Shown piece after piece: positions 1 through 10,668 of a stretch of 64,000 nucleotides of DNA (the stretch's first letter is position 1; each line of letters starts with the position of its first letter). The notes under the pieces are model-generated. The model had not been told where the DNA came from and ran no database searches. It was given only the letters and a program-made list of their open reading frames with translations. The stretch comes from an uncultured Pantoea sp. (lineage in GTDB: Bacteria > Pseudomonadota > Gammaproteobacteria > Enterobacterales > Enterobacteriaceae), in NCBI GenBank assembly GCA_913775175.1, contig CAJYKU010000010.1, positions 62,001-126,000 on the forward strand, read 5' to 3'. The position numbers were made by a program, and so were the translations under genes.

Positions 1-342
<342 letters not shown>

Positions 343-361
343 TTACCTGGTTTTGTGAGGC

Positions 362-2230
362 TTACTGGTTCTGTGCTGCAGCACCATACTTGATTTTGGC
401 CTCTTTCCGCAGATTCTCCAGCAGCGCCTCAAACGCGATCTGCGCATTGTTTTGCGTGACGCCTTTGACCATCTCATCCACCTGATTTTGCGGCAGGCTA
501 CCAGCAGAGACTTTATCCAGTGCAATCACTACCACATTGCCCTGCATATCTTCGCTGACGCCCCAGGAGGGTTTATTCTCTGCTGGCTGTGGCAGAGAAA
601 ACGCCGCCTGCGCCACCGGATCCTGAGCATTACGATCAACCGTTTTGCTGCTGCTCAGCGTCAGACCCGCTGCCTTCAGCGATTCAGTTTTGCCCGCTTT
701 CAGCTCAGCCAGCAGCTGATCAGCCTGCGTCTTCGCCTGCTGAACCGCTTTATTATGCTTGATAGCGTCGGCGATCTGCGGCTTGACCTGATCCAGCGGC
801 TTAACGACTTCAGGCTTGTGTTCGCTGATACGCAGAACAAATGCCCGATCGCCATCAACGCTGATGATATCGGAGTTATTGCCCGGTGCGCCATTCTGAC
901 CAACCAGCCCGCCGTTGAAAATCGCCTGCTTAACTGCATCAAAATCGAGATCGGCTGGCACGTTGTCGCGAGTGATCCAGCCAGTTTCGCTGACCTGCAG
1001 ACCAGAAGCCTGCGCCGCACCTGCCAGCGATTCGTTATCGTTGCTGGCTGCTTCGCTGACTTTCTGCTGCATCTTATAGAAAGCATCAAGCGCTTTTTCC
1101 TGCTTCACTTTGTCAGCGATTGCAGTTTGCACCTCTGCCAGCGGTTTCACCTGCTCTGGCTGAATATCATCCAGACGCGCAACCAGGAAACCCACTGATG
1201 ATTTAATCACGCCAGAGAGCTGGCCTTTTTGCGTAAGGTTGGCGTTTTTCAGCTCATCCGGGGTGGTTGCCGGCTCCAGCCAGCCCATATCGCCGCCTTT
1301 ACGGGCTGAGATAGGATCGATAGATTTGCTTTTTGCCAGGGTTGCAAAATCGTCCCCTTTCTTCAGCGCGTCCAGTACTGCCTGCGCATCTTCCTGGGTT
1401 TTAGTCTGGATAACGCTGTAGCGATTACGCTGTGGCTGTGAATAGTCCGCTTTATGTTGATCGTACCAGCTCTGAATATCGGCCGCGCTGACAGGCTGTT
1501 GCATCGCTGCGGCATCCATTTTGATATAGCTGACACGGAACTGTTCAGGTGCCATAAAGCTGCTCTGATGCTGCTGATAATACTGGCTAATCTCATCATC
1601 GCTGGCTGACTGCTTCGCCGCCAGCGTCGTGACGTCGATAGTCGCCTGGCGGATTTCACGCTGCTGCGAAACCAGATCGACCAGCTTTTTAGTTTCATCT
1701 TTCAGCATAAAATCGGTGTTAGCGATAGCGTTGATCAGCTGCTGATTGAGCAGCTGTTTACGCAGTGCTTCAGCATACTGGTCGGCGGTGAAACCCATGC
1801 TGCTAATCAGGCCGTTATATTTTGCGTTATCAAACTTACCATTGGTCTGAAACGCTTTCTGATTGAAGATCGCCTGTTTTACCTGCTCATCGCTGATGCC
1901 AAGATGCAGATCGCTGATGTACTGATCCAGCAGCGCCTGATCGACCAGCTGCGACAGCGCCTGCTGGCGCATCTGCTGGATATAACCTTCGTTGCTTGCC
2001 AGCTGCGAGAACTGATCGCCCAGCATCTGCTGCTGACGATTACGCTCACTGTTGAAGGCCTGCTCCAGCTCAGCCCGGCTGATTTCGTGGCCGTTAACTT
2101 TTGCTGCATAATCGCCGTTACCGCCTATCAGGTAGTTACCCACTCCGGTAAGCACAAAGGACAGGATAATCAATCCCAGAATAACCTTGAGCACGACATG
2201 ATTCGACGCCGCGCGTAAATTGTCCATCAT
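362..2230 (-). CDS. ppiD: Periplasmic folding chaperone PpiD (SurA-like, parvulin domain)
   Basis: Inner-membrane-anchored periplasmic chaperone of 622 residues that helps newly exported proteins leave the SecYEG translocon. It has a short cytoplasmic N-terminus, one membrane segment (about residues 13-34, ending GVGNYLIGG), a SurA-N-like chaperone region, and a parvulin-type PPIase domain around residues 265-355 (GDDFATLAKSKS, KGGDMGWL). The reading frame is open 31 codons further upstream, but the start at 2230 (MMDNLRAASN) matches the E. coli N-terminus and places the membrane anchor correctly. Last gene of the lon-hupB-ppiD cluster, with its own terminator. In E. coli the PpiD parvulin domain has little isomerase activity, so the main role is probably as a chaperone. 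Confidence 0.95.
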   Translation of the reverse strand: MMDNLRAASNHVVLKVILGLIILSFVLTGVGNYLIGGNGDYAAKVNGHEISRAELEQAFNSERNRQQQMLGDQFSQLASNEGYIQQMRQQALSQLVDQALLDQYISDLHLGISDEQVKQAIFNQKAFQTNGKFDNAKYNGLISSMGFTADQYAEALRKQLLNQQLINAIANTDFMLKDETKKLVDLVSQQREIRQATIDVTTLAAKQSASDDEISQYYQQHQSSFMAPEQFRVSYIKMDAAAMQQPVSAADIQSWYDQHKADYSQPQRNRYSVIQTKTQEDAQAVLDALKKGDDFATLAKSKSIDPISARKGGDMGWLEPATTPDELKNANLTQKGQLSGVIKSSVGFLVARLDDIQPEQVKPLAEVQTAIADKVKQEKALDAFYKMQQKVSEAASNDNESLAGAAQASGLQVSETGWITRDNVPADLDFDAVKQAIFNGGLVGQNGAPGNNSDIISVDGDRAFVLRISEHKPEVVKPLDQVKPQIADAIKHNKAVQQAKTQADQLLAELKAGKTESLKAAGLTLSSSKTVDRNAQDPVAQAAFSLPQPAENKPSWGVSEDMQGNVVVIALDKVSAGSLPQNQVDEMVKGVTQNNAQIAFEALLENLRKEAKIKYGAAAQNQ

Positions 2231-2360
2231 GGTATGACAACACTCCGCTGTAGTGTGAATATAAAGCTCAGACACGATGTCATCATCGTGCAGCTGCGAT
2301 TCAGGCTGGCAGCTGGCAACCATGCGGAGACTGAAGCCACAGGCTTGAGCTACGCATCAA

Positions 2361-2390
2361 ATAAAAAAGGCACATCACTAACGATGTGCC
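2361..2390 (-). terminator. Rho-independent terminator of hupB
   Basis: Stem GGCACATC / GATGTGCC (2369-2376 with 2383-2390), followed on the minus strand by TTTTTTATTT. It lies between hupB and ppiD and implies that ppiD has its own promoter. Confidence 0.85.
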
Positions 2391-2465
2391 CGTATGTTAC
2401 ATGAGAACGGCTTTTTCGTCCTCAATCCAGGAAAGAAAATGCTTCAATGGTTTCTGCTGTCGTGA

Positions 2466-2738
2466 TTAGTTGACAGAGTCTTTCAGCAGTTTGCCGGCAC
2501 GGAATCCAGGCACTTTGCCTGCCGGAATAGTGATCTCTTTACCTGTCTGTGGATTACGGCCTGTACGCTCAGCACGCTCGCGTACAGAGAAGGTGCCGAA
2601 ACCAACCAGCGCAACTTCATCTCCGTTTTTCAGCGTATCAGATACTGATTCCATAAAAGCATCCAGGACGCGACCTGCTGCTGCTTTGGAAATATCAGCA
2701 TTTGCAGCAATTTTGTCGATCAACTGTGACTTATTCAC
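2466..2738 (-). CDS. hupB: Nucleoid protein HU, beta subunit
   Basis: A 90-residue histone-like protein that binds and bends DNA non-specifically as a dimer (with HU-alpha in enterics). It contains the HU/IHF signature ([21 protein letters not shown]) and the beta-arm tail ending LLKDSVN. An in-frame ATG lies at 2747, but it directly abuts the GAGGGG Shine-Dalgarno. The GTG at 2738-2736 has a 9-nt spacing and gives the standard N-terminus [11 protein letters not shown], so the GTG start is preferred, as in E. coli. It lies downstream of lon and is followed by a strong terminator. Confidence 0.96.
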   Translation of the reverse strand: MNKSQLIDKIAANADISKAAAGRVLDAFMESVSDTLKNGDEVALVGFGTFSVRERAERTGRNPQTGKEITIPAGKVPGFRAGKLLKDSVN

Positions 2739-2888
2739 TCTTTTCATCCCCTCTTTTATTATTCACTCTGCTTCGATTTTCCTGCCGAAGCAAACGCGCA
2801 GCCAGTTATAACAAGCCTGTGGTGCTGAAACAACGGTATTCATCTTAATCGTCACTCCAGCAGTATCCTAACTTAGCGGCACAAAAAA

Positions 2889-2920
2889 AAGCTGGCAAGC
2901 CTGATATGGCCTGCCAGCTT
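2889..2920 (-). terminator. Rho-independent terminator of lon
   Basis: Stem AAGCTGGCA / TGCCAGCTT (2889-2897 with 2912-2920), followed on the minus strand by an 8-nt T tract. It separates lon from hupB. Confidence 0.88.
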
Positions 2921-2949
2921 GGCTTTTCAACATTGTTTGCCGCTAATCA

Positions 2950-5304
2950 CTATTTGGCGGTAACAACCTGCATACCGGTCGGCGAATTTTCCAGTGCCAG
3001 ATTCAGCACTTCTTCAATCCGCTTCACCGGATGAATCGTCAGATCAGCAATCACGTTCTGTGGAATATCTTCCAGATCGCGCTTGTTCTCATCCGGGATC
3101 AACACAGTTTTGATACCACCACGGTGTGCTGCCAGCAGCTTTTCCTTCAGGCCACCTATAGGCAGAACCAGACCACGCAGCGTGATTTCACCCGTCATGG
3201 CGACATCAGAGCGTACCGGATTGCCTGTCAGGCAGGAAACCAGCGCGGTACACATTGCAATACCGGCGCTTGGGCCATCCTTCGGTGTTGCACCCTCTGG
3301 TACATGCACGTGAATATCGCGCTTCTCGTAAAAATCAGCGTTGATACCGAGTTTCTCAGCCCGGGCACGAACCACCGTTAATGCCGCCTGAATCGACTCC
3401 TGCATCACTTCGCCCAGCGAGCCAGTATAGGTCAGCTTGCCTTTGCCCGGCACGCACGCGGTCTCAATAGTCAGCAGATCGCCGCCTACCTCAGTCCAGG
3501 CGAGTCCGGTGACCTGACCTACGCGGTTTTCGCTATCAGCACGACCATAGTCAAAGCGCTGTACGCCAAGGAAATCTTTCAGATTGTCGCCATCGATAGT
3601 AATGCTCTTCTGCGTTTTATCCATCAGCAGCGCTTTAACTGCTTTACGACATAACTTAGAGAGTTCACGCTCAAGGCTACGTACACCTGCTTCACGCGTG
3701 TAATAACGGATGATGCCAACAATGGCACTGTCATCGACGCTGATCTCTTTTTCTTTCAGCGCGTTACGTTCAATCTGCTTCGGCAGAAGATGCTGTTTGG
3801 CAATATTGAGCTTCTCATCTTCGGTATAGCCCGACAGACGGATCACCTCCATACGATCCAGCAGCGGTGCCGGAATATTCATGGAGTTAGAGGTTGCTAC
3901 GAACATCACATCAGAGAGATCGTAGTCAACTTCCAGATAGTGATCGTTAAACGCGATATTCTGCTCAGGATCAAGGACTTCCAACAGCGCCGAGGCAGGA
4001 TCGCCGCGCATATCGGAAGACATTTTATCAATCTCATCCAGCAGGAACAGCGGGTTTTTCACTCCCACTTTCGCCATTTTCTGAATCAGCTTGCCAGGCA
4101 TTGAGCCGATATAGGTACGGCGATGGCCACGAATTTCCGCTTCATCACGCACGCCGCCCAGCGCCATACGCACATATTTGCGTCCGGTCGCTTTAGCAAT
4201 CGACTGACCCAGAGAGGTTTTACCCACGCCCGGCGGCCCTACCAGACAAAGAATCGGTCCTTTGATTTTGCTGACGCGACTCTGTACCGCAAGATACTCA
4301 AGAATGCGATCTTTCACTCGCTCCAGACCAAAGTGGTCGGTATCCAGCGTCTCCTGCGCCTTGCGCAGATCTTTTTTCACTTTGCTGCGCGCGTTCCACG
4401 GAACCTGCACCATCCAGTCGATATAGCCACGCACTACTGTGGCTTCCGCTGACATCGGTGACATCATTTTCAGCTTCTGCAGCTCAGCTTCTGCTTTTTC
4501 ACGCGCTTCGGCAGGCATTTTGGCTGCGTCAATCTTACGCTTCAGCGCTTCATACTCATCCGGGGCGTCATCCATCTCGCCCAGCTCTTTCTGAATCGCT
4601 TTCATCTGCTCATTCAGATAGTATTCGCGCTGGCTTTTTTCCATCTGCTTTTTAACGCGATTGCGAATACGCTTCTCAACCTGCAGCAGGTCAATCTCCG
4701 ATTCCATCATCGCCATCAGATATTCCAGACGTTCGTTAACGTCGGACATCTCCAGCACTGATTGCTTGTCTGCCAGTTTCAGCGGCATGTGCGCAGCAAC
4801 GGTATCAGCCAGTCGCGCCGCATCATCAATGCTGTTCAGGGATGTCAGTACTTCAGGTGGAATTTTTTTATTCAGCTTGATGTAGCCTTCAAACTGATTA
4901 ATTGCTGTACGGACCAGCACTTCCTGCTCGCGCTCTTCAATTTCTGGCGAGGTCAGATATTCAGCCTGGGCGACAAAGTGGTCGCCATTGTCAGAAAGCG
5001 TCGTGATACGTGCACGCTGCAACCCTTCAACCAGCACTTTAACTGTGCCATCGGGTAGTTTCAGCATCTGCAATACGGACGCAACTGTCCCTATAGCAAA
5101 GAGATCGTTAATTCCAGGTTCATCCGTTGAAGCCTCTTTCTGGGCAACCAGCATGATCTTCTTGTCATGATCCATCGCCGCTTCGAGGCAACGAATCGAT
5201 TTTTCCCGACCAACAAACAACGGAATTACCATGTGCGGATAAACCACCACGTCGCGCAGCGGCAACACGGGGATTTCAATGCGTTCAGAACGCTCAGGAT
5301 TCAT
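2950..5304 (-). CDS. lon: ATP-dependent Lon protease
   Basis: Cytoplasmic hexameric AAA+ serine protease of 784 residues, the same length as E. coli Lon. It degrades misfolded proteins and regulators such as SulA and RcsA. Order of parts: N-terminal substrate-binding domain (about 1-300, with a coiled region near [16 protein letters not shown]), AAA+ module with Walker A GPPGVGKT near residue 356 and Walker [10 protein letters not shown], then the protease domain with the catalytic Ser in KDGPSAG (near 679) and the catalytic Lys in [10 protein letters not shown] (near 722). All key residues are intact. A sigma-32-type promoter is conserved upstream and the start codon follows a purine-rich AGAGAG. 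Confidence 0.98.
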   Translation of the reverse strand: MNPERSERIEIPVLPLRDVVVYPHMVIPLFVGREKSIRCLEAAMDHDKKIMLVAQKEASTDEPGINDLFAIGTVASVLQMLKLPDGTVKVLVEGLQRARITTLSDNGDHFVAQAEYLTSPEIEEREQEVLVRTAINQFEGYIKLNKKIPPEVLTSLNSIDDAARLADTVAAHMPLKLADKQSVLEMSDVNERLEYLMAMMESEIDLLQVEKRIRNRVKKQMEKSQREYYLNEQMKAIQKELGEMDDAPDEYEALKRKIDAAKMPAEAREKAEAELQKLKMMSPMSAEATVVRGYIDWMVQVPWNARSKVKKDLRKAQETLDTDHFGLERVKDRILEYLAVQSRVSKIKGPILCLVGPPGVGKTSLGQSIAKATGRKYVRMALGGVRDEAEIRGHRRTYIGSMPGKLIQKMAKVGVKNPLFLLDEIDKMSSDMRGDPASALLEVLDPEQNIAFNDHYLEVDYDLSDVMFVATSNSMNIPAPLLDRMEVIRLSGYTEDEKLNIAKQHLLPKQIERNALKEKEISVDDSAIVGIIRYYTREAGVRSLERELSKLCRKAVKALLMDKTQKSITIDGDNLKDFLGVQRFDYGRADSENRVGQVTGLAWTEVGGDLLTIETACVPGKGKLTYTGSLGEVMQESIQAALTVVRARAEKLGINADFYEKRDIHVHVPEGATPKDGPSAGIAMCTALVSCLTGNPVRSDVAMTGEITLRGLVLPIGGLKEKLLAAHRGGIKTVLIPDENKRDLEDIPQNVIADLTIHPVKRIEEVLNLALENSPTGMQVVTAK

Positions 5305-5389
5305 AGAGCTCTCTCTTAGTTTAATGTCCGCCAGGTGATGGGAACCGCGTAATTCAGGTTTTATGCAGTTAAACCCACAGGATTATGAG

Positions 5390-5418
5390 TATATGGGGAT
5401 GCTTATACGACATTCAAC
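5390..5418 (-). promoter_or_regulatory. Sigma-32 (heat-shock) promoter of lon
   Basis: On the minus strand GTTGAA is followed after 14 nt by CCCCATATA. This fits the RpoH consensus (CTTGAA, 13-15 nt, CCCCATNT). It lies about 90 nt upstream of the lon start and matches the known E. coli lon heat-shock promoter in position and sequence. Confidence 0.75.
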
Positions 5419-5440
5419 GTCACAGAGGTGAGAAAAGTAA

Positions 5441-5461
5441 AAGGGGAATGAAATTCCCCTT
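5441..5461 (-). terminator. Rho-independent terminator of clpX
   Basis: Stem AAGGGGAAT / ATTCCCCTT with a 3-nt loop, followed on the minus strand by TTACTTTT. It ends the clpPX unit before the lon promoter. Confidence 0.75.
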
Positions 5462-5493
5462 TTTTGGCATAACAACGTGATTTAATTGTTTAT

Positions 5494-6765
5494 TTATTCG
5501 CCAGAAGCTTGCGCTTCGTGCTTACCATAAATCAGCATAGGATCTGACTCACCTGCAATCACAGAGTCGTCGATAACGACTTTCTCGACATCTTCCATCG
5601 ATGGCAGGTCATACATCGTTTCCAGCAGTGCAGCCTCAACAATAGAACGCAGTCCACGTGCACCGGTTTTACGCGACATCGCTTTGTTGGCGATAGCCGT
5701 CAGCGCTTCATCGCGAAACTCAAGCTCAACACCTTCCAGGTTAAACAACGCCTGATATTGCTTGGTCAGTGCATTTTTAGGCTCACGCAGGATCTGAATC
5801 AGCGCTTCTTCACTCAGCTCATTAAGCGTGGCAACCACGGGCAGACGACCGATGAACTCAGGGATCAGACCAAACTTGATCAAATCTTCTGGCTCAACCT
5901 GCGACAGCAGTTCGCCTTCACTCGCTTTTTGCGATTTGCCTTTTACTGTGGCGCCAAAACCGATACCTGAACCGGTTTCCACACGCTGTGAAATCACTTT
6001 ATCCAGACCGGCAAATGCACCGCCGCAGATAAACAGAATTTTTGAGGTATCAACCTGCAAAAACTCCTGCTGTGGATGTTTACGTCCACCCTGTGGTGGC
6101 ACAGCAGCAACGGTGCCTTCAATCAGTTTCAGCAGCGCCTGCTGTACACCCTCGCCCGAGACGTCACGGGTGATTGAAGGGTTGTCAGATTTGCGCGAAA
6201 TCTTGTCAATCTCATCGATATAGACAATACCGCGCTGCGCTTTCTGAACATCGTAGTCGCACTTCTGCAGCAGTTTCTGGATGATGTTTTCAACATCTTC
6301 GCCCACATAACCCGCTTCGGTTAAGGTGGTCGCATCAGCCATGGTAAATGGCACATCCAGCAGACGCGCCAGCGTTTCAGCCAGCAGGGTTTTACCGCTT
6401 CCGGTCGGACCGATCAGCAGAATGTTACTTTTACCCAGCTCGATACCGTTGCTGGTATCGCCGTTGCGCAGACGTTTGTAGTGGTTGTAGACTGCAACCG
6501 CCAGCACTTTTTTCGCCTTTTCCTGACCGATAACATAGTCGTCAAGATGGTTACGGATTTCGTGCGGCGTTGGCAGCGCACTGCGCTCGCGATGTGGCGC
6601 AACTTCTTTAATCTCTTCACGAATGATATCGTTGCATAGATCAACGCATTCGTCGCAAATATAGACTGACGGCCCGGCAATCAGCTTACGGACTTCGTGC
6701 TGGCTTTTGCCGCAGAAAGAGCAGTACAGCAACTTACCTGAACCGTCTTTGCGCTTATCTGTCAT
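5494..6765 (-). CDS. clpX: ATP-dependent unfoldase subunit ClpX
   Basis: AAA+ unfoldase of 423 residues that recognises tagged or specific substrates and feeds them to ClpP. The N-terminal zinc-binding dimer domain has Cys15, Cys18, Cys37 and Cys40. Walker A GPTGSGKT is at 119-126, Walker B is IVYIDEIDK, the pore loop contains GYVGEDVE, and the ClpP-docking IGF loop (GSGIGFGA) is present. It is one residue shorter than the E. coli protein, with the difference at the C-terminus. It lies 127 nt downstream of clpP on the same strand with no terminator between, as in the clpPX operon. Confidence 0.98.
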   Translation of the reverse strand: MTDKRKDGSGKLLYCSFCGKSQHEVRKLIAGPSVYICDECVDLCNDIIREEIKEVAPHRERSALPTPHEIRNHLDDYVIGQEKAKKVLAVAVYNHYKRLRNGDTSNGIELGKSNILLIGPTGSGKTLLAETLARLLDVPFTMADATTLTEAGYVGEDVENIIQKLLQKCDYDVQKAQRGIVYIDEIDKISRKSDNPSITRDVSGEGVQQALLKLIEGTVAAVPPQGGRKHPQQEFLQVDTSKILFICGGAFAGLDKVISQRVETGSGIGFGATVKGKSQKASEGELLSQVEPEDLIKFGLIPEFIGRLPVVATLNELSEEALIQILREPKNALTKQYQALFNLEGVELEFRDEALTAIANKAMSRKTGARGLRSIVEAALLETMYDLPSMEDVEKVVIDDSVIAGESDPMLIYGKHEAQASGE

Positions 6766-6800
6766 CAGCTAACCTCTTTTCGTTCTCAGACCTGTGTAGG

Positions 6801-6820
6801 TGTACGGCACTGGCCGTACA
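6801..6820 (-). other. Intercistronic hairpin between clpP and clpX
   Basis: Perfect inverted repeat TGTACGGC / GCCGTACA with a 4-nt loop and no T tract. It could set transcript processing or stability within clpPX. It is not a canonical terminator. Confidence 0.45.
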
Positions 6821-6892
6821 ACAACGGCCGGTATACATGCAACTCAGCTGCCTGCCCACTTAACTATAGCGTAAGGTGCAGGCAGATGTGTC

Positions 6893-7516
6893 TTATTGGC
6901 GATGTGTCAGAATGGAATCAACCAGACCATACTCTACCGCTTCGCTGGCCGAGAGAAAACGATCGCGTTCAGTATCGCGCTCAATCTGCTCCAGCGATTT
7001 ACCGGTATGTTCTGCCATCAGCTCATTCATCCGCTGCTTCACTTTGAGAATTTCACGTGCGTGGATCTCAATGTCTGTTGCCTGTCCCTGATAGCCACCC
7101 AGCGGCTGGTGGATCATCACACGGGAGTTAGGCAGACAGAAGCGCTTGCCTTTGGTACCAGCCGTCAGCAGGAATGCACCCATTGAACACGCCTGTCCCA
7201 TACAGATAGTGCTGACATCTGGCTTGATAAACTTCATGGTGTCGTAGATCGACATCCCGGCGGTGATGACGCCACCCGGCGAGTTGATATAGAGATAGAT
7301 ATCTTTTTCAGGGTTCTCCGCCTCCAGAAACAGCATCTGGGCCACAATCAGATTCGCCATATGATCTTCAACCTGACCGGTCAGGAAGATAACGCGCTCT
7401 TTAAGCAGGCGGGAATAGATGTCGTAAGAACGCTCGCCGCGCGAGGTTTGTTCGACCACCATTGGCACCAGCGCATTGGTTGGTGCAGTAAATTCACGAT
7501 CGCCACTGTATGACAT
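6893..7516 (-). CDS. clpP: ATP-dependent Clp protease proteolytic subunit ClpP
   Basis: Serine protease that forms the 14-subunit chamber used by ClpX and ClpA. The start at 7516 gives MSYSGDRE and a 207-residue product with an N-terminal propeptide, identical in length to E. coli; AGGAG lies a few bases upstream. The open frame extends 25 codons further but is not used in the family. The catalytic triad is intact: Ser111 in GQACSMGAF, His136 in MIHQPLGG and Asp185 in ERDTERDRF. It is the first gene of clpPX and has its own heat-shock promoter. Confidence 0.97.
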   Translation of the reverse strand: MSYSGDREFTAPTNALVPMVVEQTSRGERSYDIYSRLLKERVIFLTGQVEDHMANLIVAQMLFLEAENPEKDIYLYINSPGGVITAGMSIYDTMKFIKPDVSTICMGQACSMGAFLLTAGTKGKRFCLPNSRVMIHQPLGGYQGQATDIEIHAREILKVKQRMNELMAEHTGKSLEQIERDTERDRFLSASEAVEYGLVDSILTHRQ

Positions 7517-7660
7517 TACCGTCTCCTGATAAATTTCATTGGCAACTTTCTGTACCGATTCTACGTGAGACGCGCTGTGAAAACTATGCACAGCCGCCTC
7601 GTTCCGACATTTCAGGACGGTTAATCAGCCAGCCTCACGTTTTTTCCACATTCTTCTTCT

Positions 7661-7689
7661 ATCTGGGGATGCAGCCCGGTTGTTTCAAG
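7661..7689 (-). promoter_or_regulatory. Sigma-32 (heat-shock) promoter of clpP
   Basis: On the minus strand CTTGAA is followed after 15 nt by CCCCAGAT, a close match to the RpoH consensus. It lies in the 334-bp gap between tig and clpP, about 145 nt before the clpP start. E. coli clpP is a known RpoH-regulated gene. The rest of the gap holds the tig terminator and AT-rich sequence without a visible gene. Confidence 0.75.
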
Positions 7690-7799
7690 CATAACAACCT
7701 TTTCCTTATTCGCTAACATCCAAAAGCAGCATACCGGATAATTTGCCGCTTAATTACTCAACCCAGCGTAATAAGCTGTATTTTGCTACAAAAAGAAAA

Positions 7800-7827
7800 A
7801 AGCCCGCGACGACGACGTCACGGGCTT
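7800..7827 (-). terminator. Rho-independent terminator of tig
   Basis: A 12-bp stem with one mismatch starting AAGCCCG and ending CGGGCTT, followed on the minus strand by TTTTTCTTTTT. It lies just after the tig stop. Confidence 0.85.
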
Positions 7828-7850
7828 AGCTCATTCCGTTAACTTACTAA

Positions 7851-9155
7851 TCAGGCTGCGGAAGTCTGATTCATCAGTTCCTGGAAAGAGGTGGCTTTGT
7901 CGCTAACTTTGGCTTTAGCCAGCAGAGTTTCAACTGCCTGCTCTTCCAGTGCAACATTGCGCATATTGTTCATCAGCTCGTTGTTTTTGCCGTAGAACTC
8001 AATAACTTCCTGCGGATCTTCGTAAGCAGAAGCCATCTCCTGGATCAGCGCGTTTACGCGATCTTCGTCAGCTTTCAGCTCATTGATGCGGATCACTTCG
8101 CCCAGCAGCAGGCCGACAACCACACGACGTTTAGCCTGCTCTTCGAACAGCTCACGTGGCAGTTCCAGCGCCTGCTTCTCATTGCCACCAAAGCGCTGAG
8201 CAGCCTGACGACGCAGTACGTCGATTTCGCTGTCGATCAGCGCCGCAGGTACGTCGATGTTGTTAGCCTCTACCAGACCGTCCAGCACCTGAGATTTCAC
8301 GCGGTTGCGGATAGCGCCTTTCAGCTCGCGCTCCATGTTTTTACGCACTTCTGCACGCAGGCCATCTACTGAGCCATCTTCCACACCAAAGCGCTTGATG
8401 AAGTCAGCGGTCAGTTCTGGCAGCTCGCGGGTTTCAACTTTCTTCAGAACGATCTCAAACTTCGCATCTTTACCTTTCAGGTTTTCTGCGTGGTAATCGT
8501 CCGGGAATTTCACGTCGATAGTGAAAGTTTCACCTGCTTTCTTGCCGGTAATACCTTCTTCAAAACCTGGGATCATACGACCCTGGCCCATTGCCAGTAC
8601 GAAGTCAGACGCTTTGCCGCCTTCAAACTCTTCACCATCAACAGAGCCGGTAAAGTCAATGGTCGCGCGATCTTCTGCGGTGGCAGCAGCGTCAGTCTCT
8701 TTCCAGGTTGCCTGCTGCTTCTGCAGGGTTTCCAGCATGGTATCGACGTCAGCGTCAGTCACTTCAACAACCGGTTTTTCAACTTCGATTGCATCCAGAC
8801 CCTGCAGTTCAACTTCCGGGTAAACTTCAAACTCAACCGCGTAGTTGAAGTCTTCACCTTCTTTATACTCACCTGGCACATAGTTTGGTGCGCCAGCTGG
8901 GTTGATCTTCTCTTTGATAATCGCGTCAACAAAGTTACGCGTCATCAGCTCGCCCAGCACATCCTGACGAACAGAAGCGCCATAGCGCTGATTGATGATA
9001 TGCGCTGGCACTTTGCCTTTACGGAAACCATCGATACGGACTTTCTTAGCCACTTCAATCAGTTCTTTCTTTACCGCGGTTTCGATGCTGTCAGCAGGAA
9101 CAGTAATCGAAATGCGACGGCCCAGACCCTGAGTGGTTTCTACTGAAACTGTCAT
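7851..9155 (-). CDS. tig: Trigger factor, ribosome-associated chaperone
   Basis: A 434-residue chaperone that binds ribosomal protein L23 at the exit tunnel and shields nascent chains. The N-terminal ribosome-binding domain carries the signature [11 protein letters not shown] near residues 43-53. A central FKBP-type PPIase domain (about 150-245; [29 protein letters not shown]) follows, then the long helical C-terminal chaperone arms. It is two residues longer than E. coli Tig. Monocistronic by position: bolA upstream has a terminator and tig has its own. Confidence 0.97.
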   Translation of the reverse strand: MTVSVETTQGLGRRISITVPADSIETAVKKELIEVAKKVRIDGFRKGKVPAHIINQRYGASVRQDVLGELMTRNFVDAIIKEKINPAGAPNYVPGEYKEGEDFNYAVEFEVYPEVELQGLDAIEVEKPVVEVTDADVDTMLETLQKQQATWKETDAAATAEDRATIDFTGSVDGEEFEGGKASDFVLAMGQGRMIPGFEEGITGKKAGETFTIDVKFPDDYHAENLKGKDAKFEIVLKKVETRELPELTADFIKRFGVEDGSVDGLRAEVRKNMERELKGAIRNRVKSQVLDGLVEANNIDVPAALIDSEIDVLRRQAAQRFGGNEKQALELPRELFEEQAKRRVVVGLLLGEVIRINELKADEDRVNALIQEMASAYEDPQEVIEFYGKNNELMNNMRNVALEEQAVETLLAKAKVSDKATSFQELMNQTSAA

Positions 9156-9413
9156 CTTGTTACCTCAAAAAATCACGTGCTCGGTCAACTTCAGACACCA
9201 CACAATTAATGCGCCGTATCCAACAACCGGGACGGCCTCTGCAGGCAGAACCACATCCCTGTTACCAGAAGCGTCCCGAAGACATTCCGGAAAAATAGAC
9301 GCCGCATTATAGCCGCATCACCGGAATGAGTCGAGGCTGCAAACTCACCACTTTTTACGGGCTTTGCTGCTTTTTTGCGCCATAGATCGCGTTTAACGCG
9401 CGACAAATGAAAA

Positions 9414-9431
9414 AACGGCCCGCAGGCCGTT
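9414..9431 (-). terminator. Rho-independent terminator of bolA
   Basis: Stem AACGGCC / GGCCGTT with loop CGCA (plus strand), followed on the minus strand by a 6-nt T tract. It lies right after the bolA stop. Confidence 0.82.
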
Positions 9432-9453
9432 CAGGAAAGCAGCAAAATAAGCT

Positions 9454-9768
9454 TCAGGCGAGCGTACCGGCACCCCGACAATTTGGTGAAGCCAGCACGG
9501 TATCCTGTAATCCATGCCACTCTTTTTGTGTGTAGGTATGCAGCGCCAGCGCATGAACGCCATCCGCCAGTTCTGCTGAAAGTTCACTATAAATGGCACG
9601 ATGCCGTTGCAGGAAGCGCTGTCCGGTAAAAGTGTCACTGACAATCACCACTTTAAAGTGACTTTCAGAGCCAGCAGGCACGTTATGACGATAGCTTTCG
9701 TCATGCACTTCAAGGTGTGCAGGCGTGAAAGCGTTGCGCAGCTTTTCTTCTATTTGTTCGCGAATCAT
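9454..9768 (-). CDS. bolA: BolA family transcriptional/Fe-S regulator
   Basis: A 104-residue BolA protein of class II KH-like fold, a stationary-phase and stress morphogene that binds DNA and forms [2Fe-2S] complexes with monothiol glutaredoxin. Family motifs: [19 protein letters not shown], the [11 protein letters not shown] helix-turn-helix region, and HALALHTYT. It ends [11 protein letters not shown], close to the E. coli tail. The start at 9768 is preceded by AGAGGG. It is divergent from yajG across a 266-bp region. A gearbox promoter was looked for and could not be identified convincingly. Confidence 0.96.
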   Translation of the reverse strand: MIREQIEEKLRNAFTPAHLEVHDESYRHNVPAGSESHFKVVIVSDTFTGQRFLQRHRAIYSELSAELADGVHALALHTYTQKEWHGLQDTVLASPNCRGAGTLA

Positions 9769-9923
9769 TGTTTACACCCTCTTCGGCGAGCGCTGTGCCC
9801 CATCTGTTTAAATATTAGTAGGTTTTGCACCACTGCCGGATAAAATAAAATAAAATTTCCTGGCGGGCTGCGCATCATAGCTGGCTAAGCGCAAGGGTCA
9901 ACCGGGATGAATTCCACTGTTCT

Positions 9924-9969
9924 GAAAAAAGCCTTTACAATCAATTTCCAGGCAGGCGGGGCTTTTTTC
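9924..9969. repeat. Inverted repeat in the bolA-yajG divergent region
   Basis: GAAAAAAGCC (9924-9933) is repeated inversely as GGCTTTTTTC (9960-9969) with a 26-nt spacer, 66 nt before yajG. The right arm has a T run, so it resembles a long-loop terminator on the plus strand, but no gene ends there. Function unknown. Confidence 0.4.
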
Positions 9970-10034
9970 GCCCGTATGCAATGCTATGATGACCCGCAAC
10001 TTGCCCCCAAACTTAAATGCTAACGAGAAAGAGT

Positions 10035-10613
10035 ATGTTGAAAAAACTGTTATTTCCTCTGCTGGCTGCTTTTGTTTTAGCCGGCTGTGCCAGCAACAGC
10101 ACAACCCTGAATATTCAACCTAAAATTCAGCTGCCGCAGCAGGATCCCAGCCTGATGGGTGTCACCGTGAGCGTCAATGGTGCCGACCAGCGCAGCGATC
10201 AGGCGCTGGCGAAAGTTAATCGTGATGGCCAGTTGATAACCCTGACGCCTTCACGCGATCTGCGCTTCCTGCTGCAGGAAGTACTGGAGAAGCAGATGAC
10301 GTCACGCGGTTATATGATTGGACCTAACGGTGCGGTTGACCTGCAAATTGTGGTGAATAACCTTTACGCTGATGTTACCCAGGGTAACGTGCGCTACAGC
10401 ATCACCACTAAAGCGGATATCTCTATTATTGCCACGGCGAAAAACGGCAACAAGCAGGTGAAAAACTACCGCCAGACCTACAGTATTGAAGGCGCGTTTA
10501 ACGCCACTAACGATAAGATCACCAATGCGGTCAACGCAACGCTGAGCGACGTGATTGCTGATATGGCACAGGACACCAGCGTAAACAACTTTATTAAACA
10601 AAACGCACGCTAA
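10035..10613 (+). CDS. yajG: YajG family lipoprotein
   Basis: A 192-residue lipoprotein, the same length as E. coli YajG. The lipobox is LAGC with the lipidated Cys at residue 18. An in-frame ATG at 10017 would put six extra residues before the signal; the ATG at 10035 follows GAGAAAGAG and matches the family. The body contains the YajG-typical stretches QQDPSLMGVTVSVNGADQ, SRDLRFLLQEVLEKQM and a C-terminal IKQNAR. The biochemical function is unknown. It is followed 55 nt later by ampG, as in E. coli, where the two are associated in an operon. Confidence 0.93.
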   Translation: MLKKLLFPLLAAFVLAGCASNSTTLNIQPKIQLPQQDPSLMGVTVSVNGADQRSDQALAKVNRDGQLITLTPSRDLRFLLQEVLEKQMTSRGYMIGPNGAVDLQIVVNNLYADVTQGNVRYSITTKADISIIATAKNGNKQVKNYRQTYSIEGAFNATNDKITNAVNATLSDVIADMAQDTSVNNFIKQNAR

Positions 10614-10629
10614 CTCTTCGCTGTAATCC

Positions 10630-10651
10630 GCCCGGCAAACCACTGCCGGGC
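10630..10651 (+). other. Intercistronic hairpin between yajG and ampG
   Basis: Perfect 8-bp stem GCCCGGCA / TGCCGGGC with a 6-nt loop and no T tract. Possibly a stabiliser of the yajG message or an attenuating element before ampG. Confidence 0.45.
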
Positions 10652-10668
10652 CCTGGCTCAGGCTCGCT

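Noticed and set aside
2739-2747. ATG start for hupB three codons upstream of the GTG
   Set aside because: The ATG directly touches the Shine-Dalgarno with no spacer, while the GTG has a 9-nt spacing and gives the conserved HU N-terminus.
9156-9453. Possible small gene between bolA and tig
   Set aside because: The only open frame there is 66 codons, has no good ribosome site or family features, and overlaps the likely tig promoter.
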